In this document: piece after piece, positions 9,359-19,134 of the stretch | How positions within the stretch are numbered: position 1 is the stretch's first letter | Layout of the letters: every line of letters begins with the position of its first letter | Source of the DNA: Bacteroidota bacterium | GTDB lineage: Bacteria; Bacteroidota; Bacteroidia; B-17B0; Aurantibacillaceae | NCBI GenBank assembly: GCA_947450025.1 | Contig: CANFTW010000003.1 | Coordinates: forward strand, 209,861 to 273,860 | Direction: 5' to 3' | Length of the DNA stretch: 64,000 nt | Made by a program: the position numbers and the translations under genes | The notes under the pieces: generated by a model | Database searches by the model: none | The model's input: only the letters and a program-made list of their open reading frames with translations | Told to the model about the DNA's origin: nothing

Positions 9359-11071
9359 TTGTCATCTGTGAACCTTACTATAAAATATTTTATTCTTTTT
9401 TCTATACTTTTTGTTTTTAAACAAACATTATTTAGTCAGGTAACTAATCCTAATGGTTATAATATTTTTTATTATGATAATGGTGCTAAATCATCAGAAG
9501 GAACAATGCGTGAAGGTAAAGCAGACGGTTATTGGAAAAATTATTATAAAAATGGTCAAGTAAAAATTGAAGGTAATCGTAAAAACTTTCAATTAGATAG
9601 TATTTGGAAGTTTTATAGTGAGAAAGGAAAAATAACTAAGTCGGTTAATTATTTAGTAGGTAAAAAAAGTGGTTATACTTGTAATTACGATACAAATCAG
9701 CATATTTTAAGCAAAGAAGCTTATGTGAATGATATTAAACAAGGTAATTCATTAGTTTATTATCCATCAGGTAAAACTAAATTACTAACACCTTATGTTA
9801 AAGGTAAACCAGATGGAATAGCTTATGAATATTCTGAAGATTCTGTCATTATTTCTATTATGAAATACCAAGGAGGAATTTTATCATCTGTTGAACGTTT
9901 AAATAGAAAAGATGAAAATGGTTTAAAACAAGGCACCTGGAAAGAATTTTATGAAGATGGAAAATTAAAGGAAGAAAAAAAGTTTAAAGATGATGTGATT
10001 GATGGTTATGTTAAAGGTTATGATAAAAAAGGAAATTTAACAAATACTGAAAAGTTTAATAATGGGAAGCAAGTTAAAAATGCTCCCGAATTAGCTAAAC
10101 TAGATGTTTATAAAGATTATTACGAGGATGGAACGATGAAGTACGAAGGTGGTTATATAAACGGAATGCCTGTAGGTACTCATTATCATTATCGCCAAAA
10201 ATATATGTGTGATTCATTACCAGTTGCTAGAGATGATAGCAGTGATGTGATGATTAAAAAATATGTGTGCCGAAATAGAGCGGTGCCTGATTCAGCTATT
10301 ATTTATGAAGAAGGAATTAAAGTTTTGTATGGTGCTGTAGATAGTTTAAGAAACAAAATTGGCATATGGAAAGAATATCATAATTCTGGTGAATTTAAAG
10401 CTAAAGGTTTATATGCAAATGATAAACGTATTGGTGATTGGATATTTTATTATCCTAATAGTCAAATAGAACAAAAAGGAAAATACGATAAAAAAGGTCG
10501 TGCCCAAGGAGAATGGAATTGGTATTATGAAAATGGTGCATTAATGCGTCAAGAATTTTATTTAGATAATTTACGTGATGGTTTAATGACTGAGTATACT
10601 GAAGATGGTAAAATCATTACAAAAGGTGAATTTATAGAAGATATGCAGGAAGGATTATGGTTTTATGAAACTCCTGAATATAAAGAAATTGGCAAATTTG
10701 TGAATGATAAACCAGATAGTTTATGGAAACGTTTTTATATGCCTAAAGAAAAATTACGTTATGAAGGTCGATTTATAAACGGAGAAGAGGATGGTATTCA
10801 TACTTGGTATTATGAAAATGGCCGTAAAATGACACAAGGTTTATATACAGGTGGGATGAAAGAAAAAGATTGGAAATTTTATGATGAAGCAGGATTTAAT
10901 TATTTAACGATTTATTATGAAAATGATATAGAAGTTAAATTCCAGGGTATAAAAGTTGAGCCTACGTATGAAGAAAGTCTACGAGATTATTCTTCTATTT
11001 ACAATAAAAAACCAGATAAAACTATTCTGGAAAAGAAAACCATAACTGATGATAAAAAAGACGGAGAATAA
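9359..11071 (+). CDS. Secreted MORN-repeat (YwqK-like) protein
   Basis: A 570-residue protein with a signal peptide (about residues 1-26, ending LFSQ) followed by many MORN_2-type repeats. These have the form YYxNGxxKxEGxxxxGxxxGxWxxYY, for example YYKNGQVKIEG and YYENGALMRQE. Such proteins are often labelled YwqK antitoxin-like, but the repeat itself gives no function and no toxin is next to it. The start is TTG at 9359. An in-frame stop lies just upstream (9344-9346) and no ATG is available, although GTG at 9368 is possible. The 3' end overlaps the downstream kinase gene by 23 bp, indicating translational coupling. The protein could therefore serve an envelope-side role linked to that kinase. 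That link is inference. Confidence 0.8.
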   Translation: MSSVNLTIKYFILFSILFVFKQTLFSQVTNPNGYNIFYYDNGAKSSEGTMREGKADGYWKNYYKNGQVKIEGNRKNFQLDSIWKFYSEKGKITKSVNYLVGKKSGYTCNYDTNQHILSKEAYVNDIKQGNSLVYYPSGKTKLLTPYVKGKPDGIAYEYSEDSVIISIMKYQGGILSSVERLNRKDENGLKQGTWKEFYEDGKLKEEKKFKDDVIDGYVKGYDKKGNLTNTEKFNNGKQVKNAPELAKLDVYKDYYEDGTMKYEGGYINGMPVGTHYHYRQKYMCDSLPVARDDSSDVMIKKYVCRNRAVPDSAIIYEEGIKVLYGAVDSLRNKIGIWKEYHNSGEFKAKGLYANDKRIGDWIFYYPNSQIEQKGKYDKKGRAQGEWNWYYENGALMRQEFYLDNLRDGLMTEYTEDGKIITKGEFIEDMQEGLWFYETPEYKEIGKFVNDKPDSLWKRFYMPKEKLRYEGRFINGEEDGIHTWYYENGRKMTQGLYTGGMKEKDWKFYDEAGFNYLTIYYENDIEVKFQGIKVEPTYEESLRDYSSIYNKKPDKTILEKKTITDDKKDGE

Positions 11072-14000
11072 AAAAACTTCTTCTAAATCCCCTGTAATTA
11101 CAAAAAAAAGTAATTCAGATAATCATGCGTTAATTTCAGTCTTAGAAAGTTTACCAATTGGGGTGGTTATTTTTTCTCTTAAAAAAATAGTATACTTAAA
11201 CAAAGCGGCTAATAAGATATTTAAAGGAAATAGAGAATTTAAAAACAACATTAATCAGTATTCTATTTTTGATTTTTTATTGCCAGAATACCATAAACGA
11301 ATAAAAGAAAATTCCTTAAAAGTTTTTCAAGGTCAAGAATTTGTTCCATTTGAATTAAAAATTAAAAATGCTAAAAATGAAATCATTGATTTAGAGGTAA
11401 AATCTACAGTGGTTGTATTTAACGGAGATAAAGCAATTCAAACTATTTTTACTGATATTTCTGAGCAAGTTAAGCATCGAAACGAATTATCAGAAGCAAA
11501 ACAAAATTTAGAGCTAATAACTCAAAACGCAAACGATTTAATTTATTTTTATACATACCATCCAAAGCCTAGATATATTTACATAAGCCCTTCTATAAAA
11601 AAAATATTAGGATATTCTCCACAAGAATTTTATAAAAATGGAAATTTTGGCACTTCTATCGTAATTGATCATAAGGGATATAAAAAATTCGAATCAATTA
11701 TTAGTGCAAAACAAAAAAATAATACTTTAAAACATACTACCGCTTCTTTTCAATATAAAACTAAATCTGGAAAATTAATTTGGCTTGAAGATAATTATTC
11801 GCCAATATTTGATGATAAAGGAAAAATCAAATTTATATTAGGAATCAGTAGAGATATTACCAAAGAAAAAACGGTTCAACTAGATTTAGAGCAAAAATGG
11901 AATAATTATAAAAATCTACTAGACTCATCTCCGATTGGTATTTTTATTCATGAAGGTTTTTGCCTGTATGCTAATAAAACAGCCTCAAATATTTTAGAAA
12001 TAAATGATCCAAAAAAACTTATTGGTAAATATTTGATTGATTATGTTGTTCCAGAACAAAGACAAAAAGGAATTGAAAGAATCCGGTTAGCTACCAGTGG
12101 AAAAGAATTATCGGATTTAACGTATACAATAAAAACAGATAAAGGAAAAACAATAGATGTTGAGCTAAAAACTGTTCCTTTTATTTACAACGGCAGACAA
12201 GTCGTTCAAACAACAATAACCAATATCTCTGCCGAAAAAAAGCTGGCAAAGGAAATCCTTAGAGCAGAAATTGCCGAAGAATCAAATAAAAAATTAACAC
12301 AAGAAGTTGAATATCGTCAAAAAATACAAAATGAACTCGTTACGCAAACAACTAAATACGAAGCTATTTTTAATAATACGTCACATTTAATTTGGACAAT
12401 TAATAGAGATTTAAAGATAACATCATTTAATAAAAATTATTTTGATTATGTGAAATCAATCTTCAATCATGATTTAAAAGTTGGACAGTTTATTGGGGAA
12501 ATAAGTCGAAGTAAAAAAGAGGATGCTACAGTTAAATTCTGGATAGAGAAATACAAACATTTTTTTAATCATAAAAAAGATAATAAAGTAGAATTTTTCG
12601 AGGTCAAAAATACTAGCCCAAAGGAAAAAACATATTATAGAGAAATTTGCTTACATCCCATTCGAACAAGCGATGGAAAAATTTCAGAAATAGCCATTAT
12701 TGGTCAAGATACTACGGACCGACGCCTGTCGGAACAAAAAATCATCGAACAGTCTGCTAAACTAGAAGCTATTTTTGAAAGCGGTAAACAATTAATGTGG
12801 ACAGTGGACAGAAACTACCACTTTACTTCATTTAATAAAAATTTTTCAAACACCATGTTTCATCTTTACAAGGTTTACCCTACCCTTGACAAGAAAGTGT
12901 ATAATCCACACAAAACAAAAAATGGAAAAATTTATCACAATTGGTGGATAGATAAATATAATGAAGTGTTTAAAACGAGTAATAGCATTGAGTTTACTAC
13001 AGAACAAATAGACGGAAATAAAAAGAAACATTACCGCCAAATTATTTTAAATCCTATTTTTAAAAACGATAAAGTAGAAGAGATTTCTTGTATTTCTAAT
13101 GATATTACAGAGTTAAAATATTTACAAAACGAATCTATTCATCAAGCCGCAAAACTCAAATCTATTTTTGAAAGCTCTTCACATTTAATTTGGACGGTAG
13201 ATTATCAGTTTAAAACAACGGCTTTTAATACTAATTTTAGTAAACAATTTTTACAAAACAATGGCACTAAACCAGAACTAAACGTTCAATTACACACCTT
13301 GCTTCCTAAGAAAAAGCAATCTGCATATAAGTTATATTGGTATACAATTTACAAAAAGGTTTTAGAAGGAAACACCATTAAATTAGAAAAACAACAAATA
13401 GATTCGTCTGGTAAAATTGTTTATAATGAAGTGTTTTTAAATCCTGTTAAAAACGCTAACAACGAAGTGATTGAAATAGCAGGATTAGCTCACGATATAA
13501 CCGAAAACAAACGATTTGAAAAACAAATTTTAGATCAGTCGGCTAAACTAAAGGCTATTTTTGAAAGTGGAGATCATTTAATTTGGACGGTTAACATAAA
13601 ACTTGAATTAACTTCATATAATAAAAACTATTTTAATCTTATTAAAAATAGTGTCATTAAAAATAAGCTTTTAGAAAACAAAATAGTTTCAGTTTTAGAC
13701 ACGATTCAAAATACAGAAAAAAAGCTTTTTTGGAAAGAAAAATATAAAATTGTCTTACAAGGCCAGCCTAATGTGTTTGTTCATAAAAGCAATATAAATG
13801 GAAAAGATATTTTTAGAGAAATTTATTTATACCCAATTTTATTAAACAATCAGGTTGTAGAGGTTTCTGTTATTGCTCAAAACATAACAGAGAGAATCGA
13901 AAATGAAAATAAAATACTTGAACAATCGGCAAAACTAAAAGCAATTTTTGAAAGTGGAAATCAGTTGATGTGGACAATTAATAAAGAGTTAAAAATAACG

Positions 14001-14912
14001 TCCTTTAATCAAAACTATGCAAATTCTATTTACGACTTTTATGGATATTATCCTGAAATTGGCAAGAGTATGCGAAGCGGCAAAACCTTAAACCATCATT
14101 CTTTATGGGATGAAAAATACGCATCCGCTTTTCAAGGAAAACAGGTTGAATTTATTTCTGAAAGAGTACGAAAAAACGGATCTAAAATCATAAGACAAAT
14201 TATATTGTATCCAATAAAGGATTCAAAAAACATTGTCATTGAAATTTCTGGAATTGGATTTGATATCACAGAAAACAAATTAAATGAGGAAAAAATTACA
14301 CAGTCTTTAAAAGAAAAAGATATTTTATTAAAAGAAGTTCATCATCGTGTAAAAAACAACATGCAAGTGATTTCAAGCATATTGAACCTTCAGTCCTCGT
14401 ATGTTAAAGATACTTATGCTTTAAACTTATTAAAAGAATGTCAAAATAGAATAAAGTCAATGGCCTTTATTCACGAAAGTTTATATCAAGCTAAAAATTT
14501 TGAATCAGTTAATTTTTCTGAATATATTACCACATTAACAAAAAACTTAGTACACACCTATTCTATCAATACAAAAAAAGTAAAATTGATATTAACCCTA
14601 GAGAATATGTTTTTAAGCATAGATGCATCTATACCTTGTGGACTTATTGTTAATGAAATTGTATCAAATTCGTTAAAATATGCGTTTCCAAACAATAGAG
14701 ATGGAATAATCTTTGTAAATTTGAAGGTTGTTAAAAATAAAGTTAATATAGAAGTTGGCGACAATGGTATTGGAATTCCCGAAAGCGTTGATGTTAAAAA
14801 CACTCAAACTCTTGGGCTACAATTAGTAGATACATTAGTAGAACAAATAAACGGAACATTAATTTTAAATAGAAATAAGGGAACAGTTTTTAGCATTGAA
14901 TTTAATACATAA
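11049..14912 (+). CDS. Soluble multi-PAS sensor histidine kinase (HisKA_2 type)
   Basis: A 1287-residue kinase without an obvious membrane segment, so probably cytosolic. Three ordinary PAS domains occupy about residues 25-145, 150-280 and 285-400. Five further PAS-like units of one subtype then follow at about 433, 567, 698, 829 and 958, spaced about 130 residues. Each opens with a variant of QSAKLKAIFESGxxLIWT and TSFNKNY. The C-terminal transmitter is HisKA_2: HHRVKNN with the likely phospho-acceptor His1098, then an ATPase domain with NEIVSNSLKYAF (about 1203) and DNGIGIP. The ATG lies inside the MORN gene (23 bp overlap), and the response regulator starts 3 bp after the stop. Ligands are unknown. 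HisKA_2 kinases commonly pair with response regulators encoded alongside. Confidence 0.92.
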   Translation: MIKKTENKKTSSKSPVITKKSNSDNHALISVLESLPIGVVIFSLKKIVYLNKAANKIFKGNREFKNNINQYSIFDFLLPEYHKRIKENSLKVFQGQEFVPFELKIKNAKNEIIDLEVKSTVVVFNGDKAIQTIFTDISEQVKHRNELSEAKQNLELITQNANDLIYFYTYHPKPRYIYISPSIKKILGYSPQEFYKNGNFGTSIVIDHKGYKKFESIISAKQKNNTLKHTTASFQYKTKSGKLIWLEDNYSPIFDDKGKIKFILGISRDITKEKTVQLDLEQKWNNYKNLLDSSPIGIFIHEGFCLYANKTASNILEINDPKKLIGKYLIDYVVPEQRQKGIERIRLATSGKELSDLTYTIKTDKGKTIDVELKTVPFIYNGRQVVQTTITNISAEKKLAKEILRAEIAEESNKKLTQEVEYRQKIQNELVTQTTKYEAIFNNTSHLIWTINRDLKITSFNKNYFDYVKSIFNHDLKVGQFIGEISRSKKEDATVKFWIEKYKHFFNHKKDNKVEFFEVKNTSPKEKTYYREICLHPIRTSDGKISEIAIIGQDTTDRRLSEQKIIEQSAKLEAIFESGKQLMWTVDRNYHFTSFNKNFSNTMFHLYKVYPTLDKKVYNPHKTKNGKIYHNWWIDKYNEVFKTSNSIEFTTEQIDGNKKKHYRQIILNPIFKNDKVEEISCISNDITELKYLQNESIHQAAKLKSIFESSSHLIWTVDYQFKTTAFNTNFSKQFLQNNGTKPELNVQLHTLLPKKKQSAYKLYWYTIYKKVLEGNTIKLEKQQIDSSGKIVYNEVFLNPVKNANNEVIEIAGLAHDITENKRFEKQILDQSAKLKAIFESGDHLIWTVNIKLELTSYNKNYFNLIKNSVIKNKLLENKIVSVLDTIQNTEKKLFWKEKYKIVLQGQPNVFVHKSNINGKDIFREIYLYPILLNNQVVEVSVIAQNITERIENENKILEQSAKLKAIFESGNQLMWTINKELKITSFNQNYANSIYDFYGYYPEIGKSMRSGKTLNHHSLWDEKYASAFQGKQVEFISERVRKNGSKIIRQIILYPIKDSKNIVIEISGIGFDITENKLNEEKITQSLKEKDILLKEVHHRVKNNMQVISSILNLQSSYVKDTYALNLLKECQNRIKSMAFIHESLYQAKNFESVNFSEYITTLTKNLVHTYSINTKKVKLILTLENMFLSIDASIPCGLIVNEIVSNSLKYAFPNNRDGIIFVNLKVVKNKVNIEVGDNGIGIPESVDVKNTQTLGLQLVDTLVEQINGTLILNRNKGTVFSIEFNT

Positions 14913-14915
14913 ACC

Positions 14916-15680
14916 ATGGAAAATAATAACATTAACGTATACATTGTAGAGGACGAAAGCATTGTTGCAAAAGACATACAAAATAGCTTAAAAAAATTAG
15001 GATATAATGTGTTAGGAATTAGCAATAACGGAGCAGATGCCATTAAAAATATAGTGGATTTAGAACCAAGTATTGTTTTAATGGACATCATGATCAAAGG
15101 GAATATGACAGGAATCGATGTTGCTGAAACATTAAAAAAAGACTATAATATTCCAGTTATTTTCTTAACGGCTTATGCAGACGAAAGCACCTTGTCAAAA
15201 GCGAAAATTACAGAGCCCTATGGGTATATCTTAAAACCTTTCAAAGAAATTGATTTGCACTCAACAATTGAAATGGCTCTATATAAACATAAAAAAGACA
15301 CTGAAATACAAAAAGAAAGAGATTTTTTATATTCACTAGTTGAGAATAAAGATGAGGCGGCAAAAGACATATTATTCGTAAAATCAAATAGCCGACTAGT
15401 AAAGGTCAACTTAAAAGATATTTTCTACGTAGAGGCCCTAAAAGATTATGTTGTTCTAAATACACAATACACACGTTATACGATTCATTCTACAATGAAA
15501 GACATAGAGAAAAAATTAGACAACGGTGACTTTATTCGAGTTCATCGCTCATTCATTGCGCGCATTGATAAAATACAAACAATTGAAAATCAAACAGTTG
15601 TGTTAGAAGAGAATAAAAAAGTAATTCCAATTGGCGGTTCTTACCGCGATGAATTATTAGCTAAATTAAACATGATTTAA
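14916..15680 (+). CDS. LytTR-family response regulator
   Basis: A 254-residue two-domain regulator. The receiver domain (about 1-125) has the acidic pair in VEDES, the phospho-acceptor Asp57 in LMDIMIKG, Thr in FLTAYAD and Lys in LKPF. The C-terminal LytTR DNA-binding domain (about 150-250) has the family features VNLKDIFYVEALKDYVVL and FIRVHRSFIARI. It starts 3 bp after the upstream kinase, its obvious partner, and is phosphorylated by it by inference. LytTR regulators bind paired direct repeats in promoters, but no target site was identified here. Placed directly before mnmG, with which it may share read-through. Confidence 0.93.
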   Translation: MENNNINVYIVEDESIVAKDIQNSLKKLGYNVLGISNNGADAIKNIVDLEPSIVLMDIMIKGNMTGIDVAETLKKDYNIPVIFLTAYADESTLSKAKITEPYGYILKPFKEIDLHSTIEMALYKHKKDTEIQKERDFLYSLVENKDEAAKDILFVKSNSRLVKVNLKDIFYVEALKDYVVLNTQYTRYTIHSTMKDIEKKLDNGDFIRVHRSFIARIDKIQTIENQTVVLEENKKVIPIGGSYRDELLAKLNMI

Positions 15681-15710
15681 GAAAATCAAGTATTTTAGTT
15701 CGCAAAATCA

Positions 15711-17606
15711 ATGTCTTCTCAATATGATATTATAGTAGTTGGTGCTGGTCACGCAGGTTGCGAGGCTGCTGCTGCTGCTGCTAATATGGGTTCTAAAGTT
15801 TTATTATTGACTATGAACATGCAAACTATTGCCCAAATGAGCTGTAATCCAGCCATGGGTGGTATTGCAAAAGGTCAAATAGTTCGCGAAATAGATGCCT
15901 TAGGTGGCTATAGCGGAATTGTTTCTGATAAATCTGCTATCCAATTCAGAATGTTGAATCGCTCTAAAGGACCTGCGATGTGGAGTCCTCGTACTCAAAA
16001 CGATCGCATGTTATTTGCGGCTACCTGGAGAGAAATGTTAGAGCAAACGTCTAATGTTGATTTCTGGCAAGATATGTGTCGTGAATTAATTGTTTCTAAA
16101 GACGGGAAAAGAGTGGAAGGTGTTGTTACTGGAATGGGCTTAGAATTTAAAGCTAAGGCCGTTGTATTAACAAATGGAACATTCCTAAACGGATTAATTC
16201 ACTTAGGAGAAAAACAAATTGGTGGTGGTCGTAGTGGAGAATCTGCCTCTTACGGAATCACCGAACAATTAGTCAATTTAGGTTTCGAAAATGGTAGAAT
16301 GAAAACAGGAACGCCACCTCGTATTGATGGACGTTCTTTGGATTATTCTAAAATGGAAGAACAAGAAGGAGATGTGGCGATTGACAAATTCTCTTATTTA
16401 GATAATACATCTCCATTTATTTCTAACGACGGACGTCCAGTAAAAAAACAAGTTCCTTGTCACATTACTTATACGAACCAAGACGTTCACGATATTTTAA
16501 GAACGGGTTTCGAAAAGTCACCGATGTATTCCGGACGTATTCAAGGTTTAGGCCCAAGATACTGCCCGAGTATTGAAGATAAGATTACACGTTTCTCTGA
16601 GCGGGATAGACATCAATTATTTGTAGAACCAGAAGGTTGGGATACGGTTGAAATTTATGTGAATGGATTCTCAACATCACTTCCGGTTGATGTTCAACAA
16701 AAAGCTTTAAAGTTAATTCCTGGTTTTGAGAACGCTAAAATGTTCCGTCCAGGTTACGCAATCGAATACGATTATTTTCCACCCACTCAATTACAGTTGA
16801 CGCTTGAAACAAAGTTAGTGGAAGGTTTATATTTTGCTGGACAAATTAATGGAACCACTGGTTATGAAGAAGCAGCTTGCCAAGGACAAATGGCGGGGAT
16901 TAATGCGCACTTAAAAATCAACGAAAAAGACCCATTAATCTTAAAACGTCACGAAGCGTATATTGGAGTTTTAATAGATGATTTAGTTACTAAGGGAACT
17001 GATGAACCATATCGTATGTTTACTTCTCGTTCAGAGTATCGTTTATTGTTACGTCAAGATAATGCTGATGTTCGTTTAACACCTCTGTCCCACTCTATTG
17101 GTTTAGCTAGTGATGAAAGGATGAATCGTGTTTCGGACAAGATTAAGAATTACGAAAACCTAATTAAGTACTTTAAGAATACAAGTGCTGAACCAGACGA
17201 AACAAATGCTTATTTAGAAAGCATCAACTCTGCACCATTAACACAAAAAATTAGATATTTTAATGTGTTGTCTCGTCCTGATGTTTCTATTATTGATTTA
17301 GCGAAACATTGCATCGATTTAAAAAGTACAGTGGCTAATATGGATGTAGATACGATGATGCAAGCAGAAATTTTAATGAAGTACGAAGGCTATATTGAAA
17401 GAGAAAAAGAGAATGCGGAGAAAGTAGCTAAATTAGACAATTATAAAATTAAACCAGATTTCGATTTTAAAGCCGTTCAAAGTTTGTCTTTAGAAGCTAG
17501 AGATAAATGGACCAAGTTACGTCCAACAACTATTGGTCAAGCAAGTCGCATTTCAGGAATCAATCCAGCAGATATTTCTGTATTATTAGTACATTTAGGA
17601 AGATAA
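15711..17606 (+). CDS. mnmG: tRNA uridine-5-carboxymethylaminomethyl(34) synthesis enzyme MnmG
   Basis: A 631-residue MnmG (GidA), the usual length. With MnmE it installs the cmnm5 group on wobble uridine 34 of several tRNAs, using FAD and methylene-tetrahydrofolate. Seen: FAD-binding [12 protein letters not shown] (about residues 9-20), the conserved [18 protein letters not shown] (about 45-62), GGGRSGES (about 179-186), the second conserved cysteine motif [10 protein letters not shown] (about 280), and the C-terminal [21 protein letters not shown] helix region. The start ATG follows the regulator by 30 bp. In many bacteria mnmG sits close to oriC and the parAB/parS region. Here three parS-type sites follow immediately, although parAB is not in this window. 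Confidence 0.97.
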   Translation: MSSQYDIIVVGAGHAGCEAAAAAANMGSKVLLLTMNMQTIAQMSCNPAMGGIAKGQIVREIDALGGYSGIVSDKSAIQFRMLNRSKGPAMWSPRTQNDRMLFAATWREMLEQTSNVDFWQDMCRELIVSKDGKRVEGVVTGMGLEFKAKAVVLTNGTFLNGLIHLGEKQIGGGRSGESASYGITEQLVNLGFENGRMKTGTPPRIDGRSLDYSKMEEQEGDVAIDKFSYLDNTSPFISNDGRPVKKQVPCHITYTNQDVHDILRTGFEKSPMYSGRIQGLGPRYCPSIEDKITRFSERDRHQLFVEPEGWDTVEIYVNGFSTSLPVDVQQKALKLIPGFENAKMFRPGYAIEYDYFPPTQLQLTLETKLVEGLYFAGQINGTTGYEEAACQGQMAGINAHLKINEKDPLILKRHEAYIGVLIDDLVTKGTDEPYRMFTSRSEYRLLLRQDNADVRLTPLSHSIGLASDERMNRVSDKIKNYENLIKYFKNTSAEPDETNAYLESINSAPLTQKIRYFNVLSRPDVSIIDLAKHCIDLKSTVANMDVDTMMQAEILMKYEGYIEREKENAEKVAKLDNYKIKPDFDFKAVQSLSLEARDKWTKLRPTTIGQASRISGINPADISVLLVHLGR

Positions 17607-17614
17607 ATATTAAA

Positions 17615-17630
17615 AGTTCCACGTGGAACA
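17615..17630. promoter_or_regulatory. parS-type ParB-binding site 1
   Basis: AGTTCCACGTGGAACA, containing the perfect 14 bp palindrome GTTCCACGTGGAAC, lies in the 36 bp gap between mnmG and the methyltransferase. It matches the widely conserved chromosomal parS consensus TGTTNCACGTGAAACA at the core and arms except for one base in each outer arm. Confidence 0.85.
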
Positions 17631-17642
17631 AATAGAATAAAT

Positions 17643-18527
17643 ATGTTAACTATAGAAAAATGTTTAGTGTGTGGCTCAAATCAGTTTGAGCCTTTTTTAG
17701 TTTGCAAAGATCACACAGTAAGTAAGGATAATTTTGATATTGTTTCTTGTGAGATGTGTGGATTTAAATTTACAAATCCACGTCCCACAGATTTAGTTTT
17801 GGGAGACTATTACAAAGCTGAAGAATACGTGTCTCACACCAACACTAAAAAAGGATTAATCAATAAGCTTTATCATGTTGTTAGAAACTACACTCTTAAA
17901 AAGAAGATTCAAATTGTTTCTTCTTATGTTTCACGTGGAACTATTTTAGATTATGGTTGCGGAACAGGAATGTTTTTGTCGGCTTGTAAAGAAGCAGGAT
18001 GGGATACTGTTGGAATGGAGCCATACGATTCTGCTAGAAAGATTGCTAGCGATCAAGATTTAAGTGTGTATTCGAACAAGGAGAATGTTAACGCTTTTAT
18101 TAAAGAGAAACAAGTTGATGCAATCACTCTTTGGCATGTATTAGAACATGTAACGGATATGCCTGAGACTTTATCTTTCTTTAAAGCTAAGCTTAAAAAG
18201 GAGGGCGTATTAATCATTGCAGTTCCTAATCATGTTTCGTATGATGCAGAGTATTATAAAGAATATTGGGCAGCTTATGATGTTCCTCGTCACCTTCACC
18301 ATTTTGAATTAAAATCTATTAAGGCTTTATTAGAGAATAATGGTTTTAAATTAGCAGAAACTAAGCCTATGAAGTTTGATAGCTTCTATGTTTCTATGCT
18401 TAGTGAGAAATGTAAAACTGGCTCAATAAATTTAATTAAAGCATTCTGGATTGGATTATTATCTAACTTAAAAGCAAAAGATTCTAGCTCCTACTCTAGT
18501 ACTATTTATATATTTAAACATCTTTAA
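17643..18527 (+). CDS. Class I SAM-dependent methyltransferase with N-terminal zinc-binding motif
   Basis: A 294-residue protein. The N-terminus has paired cysteine motifs CLVCGS and CEMCGF (about residues 8-40), probably one zinc knuckle. This is followed by a Rossmann methyltransferase domain with the SAM-binding motif LDYGCGTGMFL (about 102-112), WHVLEHV (about 162) and a post-motif region ending in PRHLHHF. This architecture is common in Bacteroidota genomes as methyltransferase domain-containing proteins near envelope polysaccharide genes. The substrate cannot be inferred. It is downstream of mnmG with a parS site between them, a second parS site inside the coding sequence and a third overlapping the stop codon. 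Confidence 0.85.
   Translation: MLTIEKCLVCGSNQFEPFLVCKDHTVSKDNFDIVSCEMCGFKFTNPRPTDLVLGDYYKAEEYVSHTNTKKGLINKLYHVVRNYTLKKKIQIVSSYVSRGTILDYGCGTGMFLSACKEAGWDTVGMEPYDSARKIASDQDLSVYSNKENVNAFIKEKQVDAITLWHVLEHVTDMPETLSFFKAKLKKEGVLIIAVPNHVSYDAEYYKEYWAAYDVPRHLHHFELKSIKALLENNGFKLAETKPMKFDSFYVSMLSEKCKTGSINLIKAFWIGLLSNLKAKDSSSYSSTIYIFKHL
17927..17942. promoter_or_regulatory. parS-type ParB-binding site 2 (inside methyltransferase gene)
   Basis: TGTTTCACGTGGAACT. Its reverse complement is AGTTCCACGTGAAACA, identical to site 3. It encodes part of the methyltransferase (around the VSRGTIL segment), so the site is kept within a coding sequence. Confidence 0.85.
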
Positions 18528-18542
18528 GTTCCACGTGAAACA
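18527..18542. promoter_or_regulatory. parS-type ParB-binding site 3
   Basis: AGTTCCACGTGAAACA, 15 of 16 bases matching the consensus TGTTNCACGTGAAACA. It begins at the last base of the methyltransferase stop codon and ends just before the terminator at 18544. Confidence 0.85.
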
Positions 18543-18543
18543 T

Positions 18544-18578
18544 AAAGCCCCAGTAGATATTTCTGCTGGGGCTTTTTT
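18544..18578 (+). terminator. Strong Rho-independent terminator
   Basis: Stem AAAGCCCCAGTAGA / TCTGCTGGGGCTTT (14 bp with one G-U pair), TATT loop, then a T run. It ends the rightward mnmG-methyltransferase unit. Confidence 0.9.
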
Positions 18579-18596
18579 ATTCCTGTTAGTTTTTTA

Positions 18597-18938
18597 TTAG
18601 TTAAACTCTTCTGGGTCTATTCTTATGGTTATTGTTCTATGTGAAATATATTCCTTGTGCACATCTTTAAACCGGAGTATGTCTTTTAGTCTAAGCTCTT
18701 TTTCGGTATCAAAACCACAGGTGCTGTTAAGCTTTTTTGGGTTTTCGTATGTGCCAAACAACATGTCCCACCAAACAACATCTCCATAATTATTAGTGTA
18801 CTTTTCGTATTCATGATGTATATGATGCATTTCTGGTCGCTGAAAAATGTACCCAACCCACTGCGGTATTTTTAAATTGGTATGGTAAAAGAATTCTCCC
18901 ACGGCTGTGCATAGAGTATAAATTGCCCCAGCTTCCAT
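18597..18938 (-). pseudogene. Fatty acid hydroxylase / sterol desaturase family, 5'-truncated remnant
   Basis: Only 113 residues remain of a family whose members are usually about 250-300. The visible part carries GEFFYHTNLKIPQWVGYIFQ, the histidine box MHHIHHEYEKYTNNYGD and VVWWDMLFGTYENP, which is the C-terminal half of the di-iron hydroxylase domain. The upstream histidine boxes and most membrane segments are missing. The frame is closed by TAG about 15 bp before the ATG, and nothing recognisable was seen in the 216 bp upstream. A catalytically active enzyme is therefore unlikely, and a remnant of a deleted gene is the best reading. A short functional peptide cannot be excluded. Confidence 0.7.
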
Positions 18939-19103
18939 GTTTAAACCCTAGAAGGTACAAATGAGTAAATTTCCCATAATAGAATTGATGGTCATTTATA
19001 AATATTGTTTATAGAAGGAAATAGTTACTTCTAGGGTATTTAGACTATTATATATTTAGCCCCACATGAAACTCTTTTGGGGCATACATAATTGTTTTAA
19101 AAC

Positions 19104-19134
19104 AAAAAGCCCCTCCAATTTGGAGAGACTTTTT
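19104..19134 (-). terminator. Imperfect terminator after the SDR gene
   Basis: AAAAAG and CTCCA pair with TGGAG and CTTTTT, with two internal mismatches and a 3 nt loop, directly downstream of the minus-strand SDR stop at 19155. Confidence 0.65.

Noticed and set aside
9359..11071. Antitoxin annotation for the MORN-repeat protein
   Set aside because: The label comes from YwqK naming; there is no toxin gene here and MORN repeats do not indicate antitoxin activity.
18633..18648. Fourth parS-like word TGTTCTATGTGAAATA
   Set aside because: Three mismatches to the consensus and no palindromic core; within the range of chance in this AT-rich sequence.
19059..19083. CCCCACATGAAAC word resembling parS
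   Set aside because: It forms part of a GCCCCA/TGGGGC hairpin and differs from parS at several arm and core bases.
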